From CAZPXZ01 sp965221505 (lineage in GTDB: Bacteria > Pseudomonadota > Alphaproteobacteria > Rhodobacterales > CAZPXZ01), in NCBI GenBank assembly GCA_965221505.1, contig CBDCSI010000002.1, positions 1,116,001 through 1,180,000 on the forward strand: DNA of 64,000 bases, written 5' to 3'. Below the pieces are notes generated by a model, which worked only from the letters and a program-made list of their open reading frames with translations, was not told the DNA's origin and did no database searches. Both the position numbers and the translations under genes were made by a program. Positions 1 to 7,710 of this stretch are shown here, piece after piece. Positions within the stretch are counted from its first letter, which is position 1. Each line of letters begins with the position of its first letter.

Positions 1-164
1 CTCTCGACGCGGCGCTGGACGCCTTCGAGGCCGACGAAACGGTACGGGGCTGGTTCTGCGCGCCGTTCCCGCAGATCTACCTCGACCACAAGCGGGCGGA
101 GATCGCGAGTCTGAAGGACCGGTCGCCCGACGAGATCTGCGCCGCCTACCAGACGACCTATTGA
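1..164 (+). CDS. Glutamine synthetase family protein, C-terminal end (5' truncated by window)
   Basis: Only the last 53 codons are present, read from base 3 to the TGA at 162-164. The peptide has the end pattern typical of glutamine-synthetase-family catalytic domains: an 'ALDAFEAD' helix, an aromatic-rich 'GWF...Y' stretch, and a 'KRAEI' helix shortly before the stop. Such proteins ligate ammonia or an amine to glutamate with ATP; the relatives include gamma-glutamylpolyamine synthetases. The substrate cannot be read from this fragment. The amino-acid-type ABC operon that follows after 206 bp on the same strand fits a nitrogen-acquisition context, but that is inference. Confidence 0.6.
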   Translation, partial: LDAALDAFEADETVRGWFCAPFPQIYLDHKRAEIASLKDRSPDEICAAYQTTY

Positions 165-370
165 GGCGACGGGACGGAGCGAGCGGCGGACGAACCGCCG
201 GACCGGCGCGCTCGGCACGCCTGCGACGCGCCGCGGAGGAGATGCGGAGAGCGCGGTCGCCGCGACGCGGCCGGCTTCCTTCCATTGACATTTGATCGCG
301 GTACTCTACCAACGGACGGAAACGCGTCGGCGCATCCTGCCCGGCGCAATGCAGCTAGAGGAGGATATCC

Positions 371-1540
371 ATGAAGTCCAGATTCCTGGCCGCCGCCGCA
401 ACGGTGGCGGCGCTGGCGCTGACCGGCGCGGGCACCGCGCAAGGCGAAACCATCACCTTCGGCGCGCCGCTCTGCCTGACCGGCGACCAGGCGCCGCTCG
501 ACACCCCGGGCTACCAGGGCGCTCAGGTCGCCATCAAGGCCCTCAACGATCGGGGCGGGCTGCTCGGCAAGCAGGTCGAGATGGTCGCGATCGACGGCAA
601 GACCGATCCGGTGACCGTCGGCAACGCGGCCGTGGAGCTGATCGACGGCGGCGCCGAGTTCATTCTCGCTCCGTGCGACTTCGACTTCGGCGGTCCGGCC
701 AGCCGGGCTGCGCAGGAGGCCGGAATCGTCGGCCTGTCGCTCTGCGCCTCGGACCCGCTCTACAGCTCCTGGTCGCTCGGCGACAAGCAGTTCACCCTCA
801 GCATGTGGAACACCACGATGGGCGCCACTGCGGCCGAATACGCGTATAACGAGCGCGGCTGGCGCAACGCGTATGTGGTGACCGACCAGTTCATCGCCTA
901 TACGGTTTCGCTGTCCAAGTATTTCGTCGACCACTTCCAGGCGCTCGGCGGAAACGTCCTGGCCGAGGACACCTACAACAACGGCGACAACGACTTCTCG
1001 GCCCAGCTGGCGCGCCTGCAGGCGCTCGACGAGAAGCCGGACGTCATCTTCATCTCGTCCTACGGACAGGACATCGGCTACATCATCCGCTCGCTTCGCG
1101 AGGTCGGCTACGACGCGCCGGTGCTCGGCGGGGATTCGTACGACGATCCGGCGATGATCTCGTCCCTCGGTCCGCTCGGCAACGACATCTACTTCGTGAC
1201 CCACACCTTCATGAGTCCGGAAGCCCATCCCGACATGACCGCCTTCATCGAACTCTACGAGGAGATGTTCGGCGGCCCGCCCGACACGTCGTTCGTGGCG
1301 ACCGGCTGGGACGCGGTGATGCTTCTGGCGCAGGCGGCCGAGATCGCCGGCACCACGGACGGCGCGGCGGTCGCGAAGGCGCTGGAAGAGAACACATTCC
1401 AGCTTCTGACCGGCGAGCTCACCTATCGCAACGCCGCGGAGGGGCATGCGCCCGACAAGGCGGCGGTTCTGGTCGAGGTAAAGGACGCGACGACGCATTT
1501 CCTCGGCTGGAGAACGCCGACCAACCCGCCGCCTCCGTAA
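371..1540 (+). CDS. Branched-chain amino acid-type ABC transporter substrate-binding protein
   Basis: A 389-residue periplasmic binding protein of the type 1 (Leu/Ile/Val-binding) fold. It starts with a Sec signal peptide: basic MKSR, a hydrophobic Ala/Leu core, cleavage near GTAQG at about residue 25. The mature start 'ETITFGAPLCLTGDQA' is the usual first strand and ligand-binding loop of this family. An AGGAGG-type ribosome site lies 6-14 bases before the ATG, which fixes the start. It heads a five-gene operon (binding protein, two ATPases, two permeases) and presumably captures an amino acid, amide or short organic acid. The family is broad, so the ligand is not predictable. A perfect stem-loop follows the gene and may set a higher level for this product than for the membrane parts. 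Confidence 0.9.
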   Translation: MKSRFLAAAATVAALALTGAGTAQGETITFGAPLCLTGDQAPLDTPGYQGAQVAIKALNDRGGLLGKQVEMVAIDGKTDPVTVGNAAVELIDGGAEFILAPCDFDFGGPASRAAQEAGIVGLSLCASDPLYSSWSLGDKQFTLSMWNTTMGATAAEYAYNERGWRNAYVVTDQFIAYTVSLSKYFVDHFQALGGNVLAEDTYNNGDNDFSAQLARLQALDEKPDVIFISSYGQDIGYIIRSLREVGYDAPVLGGDSYDDPAMISSLGPLGNDIYFVTHTFMSPEAHPDMTAFIELYEEMFGGPPDTSFVATGWDAVMLLAQAAEIAGTTDGAAVAKALEENTFQLLTGELTYRNAAEGHAPDKAAVLVEVKDATTHFLGWRTPTNPPPP

Positions 1541-1562
1541 TCGAGGCCGCATACGTACCCGT

Positions 1563-1588
1563 TGCCGGCGCGGAATCCCGCGCCGGCA
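1563..1588 (+). promoter_or_regulatory. Stem-loop between binding-protein and ATPase genes
   Basis: Bases 1563-1573 (TGCCGGCGCGG) are perfectly complementary to 1578-1588, giving an 11-bp GC stem with a four-base loop (AATC). It lies 22 bases after the binding-protein stop and 23 bases before the next ATG. There is no following T-run. It is more likely an mRNA-stabilising or partial-termination hairpin than a full terminator, as is common after binding-protein genes in ABC operons (inference). Confidence 0.6.
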
Positions 1589-1611
1589 GCCCGGCGGCGA
1601 GTCCTGAACGC

Positions 1612-2340
1612 ATGCGATCCCTGGAAGCGTCCTCCGTCACCGTCGAGTTCGCCGGACTCCGCGCGCTCGACGGCGTATCGCTGTCCTTGCAATCCGGAGA
1701 CATTCTCGGACTGATCGGGCCGAACGGCTCCGGCAAGACCACGCTCGTCAACGCCATCACCGGTCACGTGCCGATCGCCGGCGGCAGGATCGTCCTCGGC
1801 AGCGCGGAACTGACGGGACGGCTGCCGCGCGAGATCGCCAGTGCCGGGATCGCCCGCACGTTTCAGATCGGACGCCACTTCGACAACCTGACGGTGCTGG
1901 AGAACGTGTCGACCGCCGCGCTCGGACAGGGCGCATCGGTGCGCGCCGGGCTCAACCGCGCCGCCGCCCTGATCGAGGAGTTCGGCCTCGGCCGGAGGCA
2001 GGACGACCTGGTCGAAGCGCTGAGCTACGGCGAGAAGCGCCGCGTGGAGATCGCCCGGGCTCTGGCCGGGGAGCCGCGCTTCCTGCTTCTGGACGAACCC
2101 GCCGCAGGCATGAACGAGGCGGAAACCGGAGCCCTGCTCGAGATCCTTTCGACCATTCCGGAGGAATGGGGCCTCGGGATGCTGATCATCGACCATGACA
2201 TGGGCCTGATCATGCGGCTGTGCGAGCGCCTGCACGTTCTCGCCTCGGGACGAACCATCGCCGAAGGCGACCGGCGCCGGGTCCGCGAGGATCCGGCCGT
2301 CATCGAGGCGTATCTCGGCAGCGGCGCGGACCATGCTTGA
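1612..2340 (+). CDS. LivG-like ABC transporter ATP-binding protein
   Basis: A 242-residue cytoplasmic ATPase of the branched-chain amino acid transporter type. Walker A 'GPNGSGKTT' is at residues 36-44. The signature appears as 'LSYGEKRRVEIARAL', a LivG-type variant of LSGGQ. Walker B is 'FLLLDEPAAGMN' and the switch histidine sits in 'IDHDMGL'. The 'FQIGRHFDNLTVLENV' stretch after the Q-loop is typical of LivG. It energises import together with the second ATPase, whose ATG overlaps this gene's end by 8 bp, so the two are translationally coupled. Confidence 0.92.
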   Translation: MRSLEASSVTVEFAGLRALDGVSLSLQSGDILGLIGPNGSGKTTLVNAITGHVPIAGGRIVLGSAELTGRLPREIASAGIARTFQIGRHFDNLTVLENVSTAALGQGASVRAGLNRAAALIEEFGLGRRQDDLVEALSYGEKRRVEIARALAGEPRFLLLDEPAAGMNEAETGALLEILSTIPEEWGLGMLIIDHDMGLIMRLCERLHVLASGRTIAEGDRRRVREDPAVIEAYLGSGADHA

Positions 2341-3046
2341 GGTCGAGTCGCTCTCGGTCCGCTACGGAGCGGTGCGCGCCGTTCGCGGCGTGTCGCTCCG
2401 GGTCGACGAGGGCGAACTCGTCACGCTTCTCGGCGCCAACGGCGCGGGAAAGTCCTCGACCCTGATGGCGATCGCCGGCGCGTTGCGGATCGCCGGCGGG
2501 CGGATCCGGCTCGCCGGCAAGGACGTCACCGGCCTGACTCCCGAGGGAATGGTGCTGCGCGGCGTCGCGGCCGTGCCGGAGACGCGCGACGTGTTTCCCG
2601 ACCTTACCGTCGACCAGAACCTCCAGCTCGGCGCGTTCACCCGGCGCCGCGACGCGGAGGGCGTGGAGCTGGACCGGCGCGAGTTCTATTCGCGGTTTCC
2701 GGTCCTCGCCGAACGGCGGAACCTGCCGGCCGGCAACCTGTCCGGCGGCGAACAGCAGATGCTGGTCATCGCGCGCGCCCTCATGTCCAGGCCGAGCGTC
2801 CTGCTTCTCGACGAGCCGTCGCTCGGCCTCGCGCCGCTGGTGGCGGACCGGATCTTCGGCATGATCACGGCGCTGAAGGAGGCCGGTCTGACCATCCTGC
2901 TGGTGGAACAGAACGCGGCCAAGGCGCTCTCCGTCAGCGACCGGGCCTACGTCATGCGGCTCGGGCGCATCGAGGTCGAAGGCCGCGCGTCGGACATCGC
3001 CGCCGCAACGGAGCTGAAGTCGCTCTATCTGGGGAAGGACCCGTGA
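2333..3046 (+). CDS. LivF-like ABC transporter ATP-binding protein
   Basis: A 237-residue second ATPase of the Liv-type importer. Walker A is 'GANGAGKSS' at about residues 34-42, the signature 'LSGGEQQMLVIARAL', Walker B 'VLLLDEPSLGLAP' and the H-loop region 'ILLVEQNA', all characteristic of LivF. It overlaps the preceding ATPase by 8 bp, and its TGA overlaps the GTG start of the next permease. Together these show a tightly coupled operon. It likely forms a heterodimer with the LivG-like subunit on the cytoplasmic face of the permease pair. Confidence 0.92.
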   Translation: MLEVESLSVRYGAVRAVRGVSLRVDEGELVTLLGANGAGKSSTLMAIAGALRIAGGRIRLAGKDVTGLTPEGMVLRGVAAVPETRDVFPDLTVDQNLQLGAFTRRRDAEGVELDRREFYSRFPVLAERRNLPAGNLSGGEQQMLVIARALMSRPSVLLLDEPSLGLAPLVADRIFGMITALKEAGLTILLVEQNAAKALSVSDRAYVMRLGRIEVEGRASDIAAATELKSLYLGKDP

Positions 3047-3930
3047 ACCCGGCCCAGTTCGCGCTCGACGTCCTGAGCCTCGGCGGCGCCTACGCGCTCA
3101 TGGCGCTCGGCCTCGTCATCGTCTACGGCATCCTCCGCCTGGTGAACTTCGCCTACGGCGAGTTGATCATGGTGGGCGGATACACCATGTTCCTCGTCAG
3201 CGGCTCGGGCCTTCCCTGGCTGGTGATGGCCGGATGCGCGATCGTCATGGCCGTCGTCGCGGGAATCGCCACGGACTACGTCGCGTTCCGCCCGGTCCGG
3301 GAGAAGTCGGTTACCGCGGTGCTGATCACGTCCTTCGCCTTCTCGACGCTGCTGCAGAACGCCGCGCTCATCTTCATTTCGCCGAGGCCCCGCGCCGTGC
3401 CGTTGCCGGAAGTGTTTTCGCGCACGGTCGAGTTCGCCGGGGTGATCACGCCGGTCCGCAACCTGATCACCATCGCGGTCGCGGTGGTCATGCTGGGGCT
3501 GTTCTCGTGGCTCATGCGCTCGACCGCGCTCGGCATCGCGATGCGGGCCGCGGCGACGAATTTCCGCATGGCGCGCATGATGGGCATTCCGGCCAATCTC
3601 ATCATTTCGGCCGCCTTCGCCATCTCCGGGCTGCTGGCCGGCGTGGTCGCCATGCTCTGGATCGGCCGAATCGGAACCGTCGTGCCCGGCATCGGCCTGG
3701 AGCCCCTGCTCGTGGCCTTCATCGCGACGGTGATCGGCGGCATGCGGAGCCTGCCCGGCGCCGTTCTCGGCGGGTTCCTGCTCGCCCTCATCGACACGAC
3801 GCTGAACTACACCCTGCCGCAGGACCTGCTCAAATTCCGCGACGCCTTCACGTTTTCCCTGGTGATTCTCATTCTCCTCTGGCGCCCGGAAGGCATCCTG
3901 CGCGGACCGGCATCGGGACAGAGAACATGA
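3043..3930 (+). CDS. LivH-like branched-chain amino acid ABC transporter permease
   Basis: A 295-residue inner-membrane permease. It opens with the family's 'LDVLSLGGAYALMALGLVI' helix followed by 'YGILRLVNFAYGELIMVGGY', the hallmark N-terminal region of LivH. About eight hydrophobic helices follow. The conserved cytoplasmic segment 'AMRAAATNFRMARMMGI' (EAA-like loop) is the contact for the ATPases. The start is a GTG that overlaps the stop of the LivF-like gene, and the TGA overlaps the ATG of the next permease. It forms the translocation pore with the LivM-like partner. Confidence 0.92.
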   Translation: MNPAQFALDVLSLGGAYALMALGLVIVYGILRLVNFAYGELIMVGGYTMFLVSGSGLPWLVMAGCAIVMAVVAGIATDYVAFRPVREKSVTAVLITSFAFSTLLQNAALIFISPRPRAVPLPEVFSRTVEFAGVITPVRNLITIAVAVVMLGLFSWLMRSTALGIAMRAAATNFRMARMMGIPANLIISAAFAISGLLAGVVAMLWIGRIGTVVPGIGLEPLLVAFIATVIGGMRSLPGAVLGGFLLALIDTTLNYTLPQDLLKFRDAFTFSLVILILLWRPEGILRGPASGQRT

Positions 3931-4952
3931 TGACGGCCCGCAACTGGACGACGTTCCTGATCCTCGGCGGCGTCATCGTCGCGGTCGCCGTCGCGGCGGA
4001 ACTCCTCGGCGTGAGGCTCGTCGTGCGCATCGTCACCAACCTCTGCATCTCGATGGTGCTCGTGGTCGGCCTGCAGGTTTTCATGGGCAATTCCGGCATC
4101 CTGTCCTTCGCCCATGTCGGCTTCATGGGGATCGGCGCCTACATGTCCGCGGTACTCACCATTCCGGTCCAGATGAAGGGAATGGCGCTGCCGAACCTGT
4201 ATCCGATCCTCGCCGGCGCCGAGATGTCGCCCCTCCTCGGAATGGCAATGGGCGGCCTGGCGGCGGCGCTGGTCGCGGCGGTCGCCTCCTATCCGCTCAT
4301 GCGGCTCTCCGACGCCGCCGCCGTCATCACGTCCTTCGCGCTGTTCGTGGTAATTCACACCATCATCGACCGGTGGAGCGACGTGACGAACGGCCCGCGC
4401 ACGTTGTTCGGCCTGCCGGGAGCGACCACCTTGCCGCTGGCCGCCGGCGTCGCCGTCGGCGCGGTTCTGGTGGCGCTGCTGTTCAAGGAATCCCGGATCG
4501 GTCGGCTGCTTCGCGCCAGCCGTGACGACGAAATCGCGGCCGCGTCGCTCGGCGCCCACATTCCGCGGCTTCGCTGGCAGGCATTCATCCTGTCGGCGAT
4601 GCTCGCCGGAGTCGGCGGCGCGCTCTGGGGGCACTTCATCACTTCCTTCTCCCCGAAGCAGCTCTGGCTGAAAGAGACCTTCGTCATTCTCGCGATGCTG
4701 GTGATCGGGGGTCCGCGGACGGTGACCGGCGCGGTAGTAGGCGTGCTGGTGGTGACCGCCAGTTTCGAGGGACTGCGGGCGCTGGAGGGGGCGATCAACC
4801 GGGCGAAGGTCCTGTCGGATCCGCTGGTAGGAATGACCGAACTGACGCTTGCGGCGGCGATGATCGCCGTGCTGGCCCTGCGTCCCGGCGGCATCTGTCC
4901 GTCCCGCGAGATCGGCTACTACCTCTTCCGCCGGCACGCGCGGGGTCCCTGA
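3927..4952 (+). CDS. LivM-like branched-chain amino acid ABC transporter permease
   Basis: A 341-residue inner-membrane permease. After the first hydrophobic helices comes 'GNSGILSFAHVGFMGIGAY', the conserved LivM segment. A later 'GRLLRASRDDEIAAASLG' cytoplasmic loop is the ATPase-contact region. The chosen ATG at 3927 overlaps the preceding TGA (ATGATG); the second ATG three bases on is an equal alternative. It closes the operon: a rearranged accessory segment with a transposase remnant follows. It pairs with the LivH-like subunit. Confidence 0.92.
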   Translation: MMTARNWTTFLILGGVIVAVAVAAELLGVRLVVRIVTNLCISMVLVVGLQVFMGNSGILSFAHVGFMGIGAYMSAVLTIPVQMKGMALPNLYPILAGAEMSPLLGMAMGGLAAALVAAVASYPLMRLSDAAAVITSFALFVVIHTIIDRWSDVTNGPRTLFGLPGATTLPLAAGVAVGAVLVALLFKESRIGRLLRASRDDEIAAASLGAHIPRLRWQAFILSAMLAGVGGALWGHFITSFSPKQLWLKETFVILAMLVIGGPRTVTGAVVGVLVVTASFEGLRALEGAINRAKVLSDPLVGMTELTLAAAMIAVLALRPGGICPSREIGYYLFRRHARGP

Positions 4953-5162
4953 GGGTCGGGAGTCCTAGATCCCCGATCGACGGAGGCTCCGGGGCTCGGC
5001 TATCCGCTGTGCCTGTCCCACGCACGGCGAACCGCGCCCGCGCGCCGGAATCCCGCACATTCCCGCCGTCGAACGGCCGATTGCACGAGCGACGAGATAC
5101 TATATACTTGACTATCCGTACAGAAACTCGATCACTTGGCGCGTGTCGGCAGAGGGCGGGCG

Positions 5163-5687
5163 ATGGGAGTCTCCGGCAAGACATTCCGCAAGGGCGCTGC
5201 GCGGAAGGACATCTCCCCGTTGTTTCCCGACGATGCGGAGGCAGAGAAGTGGTTCGAGGAACTGCGGTGGGGCCAAGCGGGAAATCCCGCCTATTGCCCG
5301 ATTTGCGGTCGCGACGACAAGCTCCGGGCAGTTCCGTCACGACGGCCGCTCCCCTATCGATGCGGATCCTGCCGGCGCTATTTCAGCGTCCGCGTAGGGT
5401 CGGTCATGCACCGCTCTCCCATCCCGCTGGACAAGTGGGCGATCGCCATCTGCCTTTGGGCCGCTTCGCCTAACGGCGTCTCTTCCGTCAGACTGCATCG
5501 TGAGCTTGGCATTACGCAGAAGTCGGCGTACTTCCTCGCCCGGCGACTTCGGGAAGCGTCCGAAGCACCCGTCGGGCCCGGGCATCTGCCCGTCGGCGAC
5601 CGGCGAGAATTCGAGGTCAGACGCCGATTGACCGGACATCGGCCGATGAGGGAGGGACGCCGGCCGCAGTTATTGAGGACCGCATGA
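5163..5687 (+). pseudogene. Truncated IS1595-family transposase (zinc ribbon plus HTH only)
   Basis: About 130 residues match the N-terminal half of IS1595-type transposases: 'FPDDAEAEKWFEELRWG', a zinc ribbon with CPIC and CGSC pairs, then 'YFSVRVGSVMHRSPIPLDKW', then a helix-turn-helix ending 'TQKSAYFLARRLREA'. The DDE catalytic domain that should follow is missing: after about base 5560 the frame becomes arginine-rich and unrecognisable and ends at 5687. Complete IS1595 transposases are roughly 300 residues. The ATG at 5163 is preceded by a weak purine-rich site; an upstream TTG at 5136 is possible. It marks the left side of an accessory insertion that holds the methyltransferase pair. Confidence 0.7.
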
Positions 5688-6069
5688 TGCCAGAACCGGA
5701 CGGGGCTACGGATCTTCGGCCTCTTGCTGCTGCAGTCCCCGGCCCGGCGCTCTTCGAGGAGCCGACGGCAGCCCGCAACAGCTGTCGAGCGGCGCGCTCG
5801 AACCGGCTGTTCGTCGCGCCCCATATCGCGTGGGCGATTCGGCGCATTCCAGCGGCATCGGCGGACTGCAGACTCTCCCGTACGAGGTGCGAGCGAGTCC
5901 TTCCCAGCAGCTGCCCCTCGAATCGCCTTCTTCGTTCCGCGGGGGCGTATGCGACACGGCGCGACATGCGTTCGAAGCGACTCCTCGCTACCGTTAGGCG
6001 CAGCGCTGCGCGGAATGGAGACGACCAGTCGATCTGCCGAACGCTCGTTCAGAAAGGAAACCAGACGCC
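5688..6069 (+). other. 382-bp gap with no supportable gene
   Basis: The DNA between the transposase remnant and the methyltransferase gene has open frames on both strands, but none shows a domain, a convincing ribosome site or plausible composition. The last bases carry the AAGGAAA ribosome site of the methyltransferase. It may be insertion-sequence debris. Confidence 0.4.
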
Positions 6070-7092
6070 ATGACAAGAAACGCGGTTCTTCCGGCCACAG
6101 ACGCCAGCCCGGAACGAATTGCGAGAGGATCGTTCGCGCCGCGCCCGGTCGCGGGGCAAGCGTTAGGCGAGGCGATCAAGGCGCGGAACGCCGCGTGGAA
6201 GGGCAATCCGCTCATTCCGTCCTGGGTACGGCCCAACCGGGTGGATCTGGATCGCTTCTTTACCCGACCCGCTGTCGCACGCGACTGCCACGCCGCCCTT
6301 CTAGAGATCATGCGCGACGACCATGCCGACACGGCGGTCTACAAGTATGTCGAACCCGCCGCCGGCGACGGCGTATTTTATGACCTGCTGCCTGACGGGC
6401 GGAGAGTCGGCATCGAAATCGTACCCGGCCGCCCGGAGTTCGAGACTGCGGATTTCCTGAGTTGGGTTCCCCGGTTGAACGGTCATCGATATGCGGTCGT
6501 CGGCAATCCGCCGTTCGGTTACCGCGCCTGGCTGGCGCTCGCTTTCGTCAATCATGCTGCCACTTTCGCCGACTACATCGGCCTGATCCTGCCGATGGCC
6601 TTTCAATCGGACGGCAAGGGAAGCCCGAAGCACCGCGTCAAGGGCGCGGAATTGGTCGACATGCGCCCTCTGCCCCGAAATGCCTTCGTGACTGCCACCG
6701 GGCAACCGGCGGGCATCAACGCTCTGTGGCAGGTATGGCGGCGCGGCGTGAACAACCGGAAGCCGGTTCCCACCTGCGAGAGCTGGATTGACCTGTTCAC
6801 GGTCGATATGCGAAAGGAGCGTCTCTGCGGTCAGGAACGGTTAGGCCAGGCCGACTACTTCCTTCAGCGAACGTTCTTCGCTACTCCGCCTGTCCTCGTG
6901 CGGGATTTTGGAGACGTCCGCTATGTATGCGGCTACGGAATCGTCATTAAGAGGGATCGAGAGGCGGTCACCGCGTGCCTCAACGGAATCGACTGGCGGC
7001 GGTACAGCAATCTGGCGGCTCACAATTGTCGTCATATCAGCATGTATCACATCCGCCGGGCGCTTACGGATCACGGCTTTGTCGATGCCTGA
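6070..7092 (+). CDS. Gamma-class adenine-specific DNA methyltransferase (putative R-M modification subunit)
   Basis: A 340-residue protein with the motif order of gamma-class N6-adenine methyltransferases. Motif X-like 'DRFFTRPAVA' is at about residues 61-70. Motif I 'VEPAAGDG' (SAM binding) is at 94-101. The acidic 'GIEIVP' of motif II follows, and then catalytic motif IV 'NPPFG' at 146-150. The region after it ('YIGLILPMAF') fits motifs V-VI. It would methylate adenine in a short recognition site. An AAGGAAA ribosome site 9 bases upstream fixes the ATG. Its last 8 bp overlap the next gene, a PD-(D/E)XK-like protein, so the two are probably a modification/restriction pair. It interrupts two ABC operons next to a transposase remnant, suggesting lateral acquisition. 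Specificity cannot be read. Confidence 0.8.
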   Translation: MTRNAVLPATDASPERIARGSFAPRPVAGQALGEAIKARNAAWKGNPLIPSWVRPNRVDLDRFFTRPAVARDCHAALLEIMRDDHADTAVYKYVEPAAGDGVFYDLLPDGRRVGIEIVPGRPEFETADFLSWVPRLNGHRYAVVGNPPFGYRAWLALAFVNHAATFADYIGLILPMAFQSDGKGSPKHRVKGAELVDMRPLPRNAFVTATGQPAGINALWQVWRRGVNNRKPVPTCESWIDLFTVDMRKERLCGQERLGQADYFLQRTFFATPPVLVRDFGDVRYVCGYGIVIKRDREAVTACLNGIDWRRYSNLAAHNCRHISMYHIRRALTDHGFVDA

Positions 7093-7612
7093 TCCCGGAG
7101 CGATACTGCAGGATATCCTGCTTGGCTACGCCGATTCCTACAAATGGGTCGGACAGAGATTCGAGAACATCAAGCGGCTATCCAGCACCAAGGTCGGAGA
7201 CGCCGGGCAGGACTTCGTGGAGGCGCTTTGTACGAATTTCGGCTTGACGTGCGAGTTTCCGCTCAACGCCAAGGGACGCCGCGTTCGGACTGCGTCCTGG
7301 GACGTCCGAATCGAAGCGCATACATTCGAGCTCAAGACGGCGACCGAAGACATCAACGGTTCGTTCCAGTTCAACCACATCCGCTACCACCGGGACTACG
7401 AAGCGCTACTTTGTATCGGAATCGCGCCTAATGACATCTACATGGGCGCATGGACCAAGGCCGAAGTCGTTACCGGTCGGGCCGGACGCCTCGTGACCAT
7501 GGACATGGGGTCGTCCGCGACGCACAAGTTGACCAAGCGCCAGGGGCAACTGCTTCCGATCGACGACTTCAGGGATACCGTCCTCTCTGTCATTGCGAAG
7601 CTAGATGGATAG
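7085..7612 (+). CDS. Putative PD-(D/E)XK restriction endonuclease partner of the methyltransferase
   Basis: A 175-residue protein I do not recognise as a named enzyme. It has the layout of a PD-(D/E)XK nuclease core: a helix with Glu46 in 'GQDFVEAL', then 'WDVRIEAHTFELK' with Asp73 and an E-x-K pair (Glu82, Lys84), then mixed strands and helices. The ATG overlaps the methyltransferase stop by 8 bp, which is the main functional clue: small genes coupled to a methyltransferase are usually cognate type II endonucleases. No other domain is visible. Alternatives are a Vsr-like or other accessory nuclease. Confidence 0.6.
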   Translation: MPDPGAILQDILLGYADSYKWVGQRFENIKRLSSTKVGDAGQDFVEALCTNFGLTCEFPLNAKGRRVRTASWDVRIEAHTFELKTATEDINGSFQFNHIRYHRDYEALLCIGIAPNDIYMGAWTKAEVVTGRAGRLVTMDMGSSATHKLTKRQGQLLPIDDFRDTVLSVIAKLDG

Positions 7613-7710
7613 GCGGTCAGACGACCAACCGTCGAAGCGCGCACAGAATAGAGGCGGCTTGGCCCGACACGACTGCCGGCCCGCGCCGACGGTTTGCGAG
7701 GAGTAGCAAC

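Noticed and set aside
285..310. TTGACA as -35 box for the Liv-type operon
   Set aside because: No acceptable -10 lies 16-18 bases downstream; the TACTCT-like match is only 11 bases away.
158..1552. 464-codon minus-strand frame opposite the Liv-type binding protein
   Set aside because: It is an antisense shadow of a well-supported gene; the protein text is Arg/Val/Gly-rich without motifs. The same applies to long frames at 7438-8946 (minus), 14250-16502 (minus) and 59482-62622 (minus).
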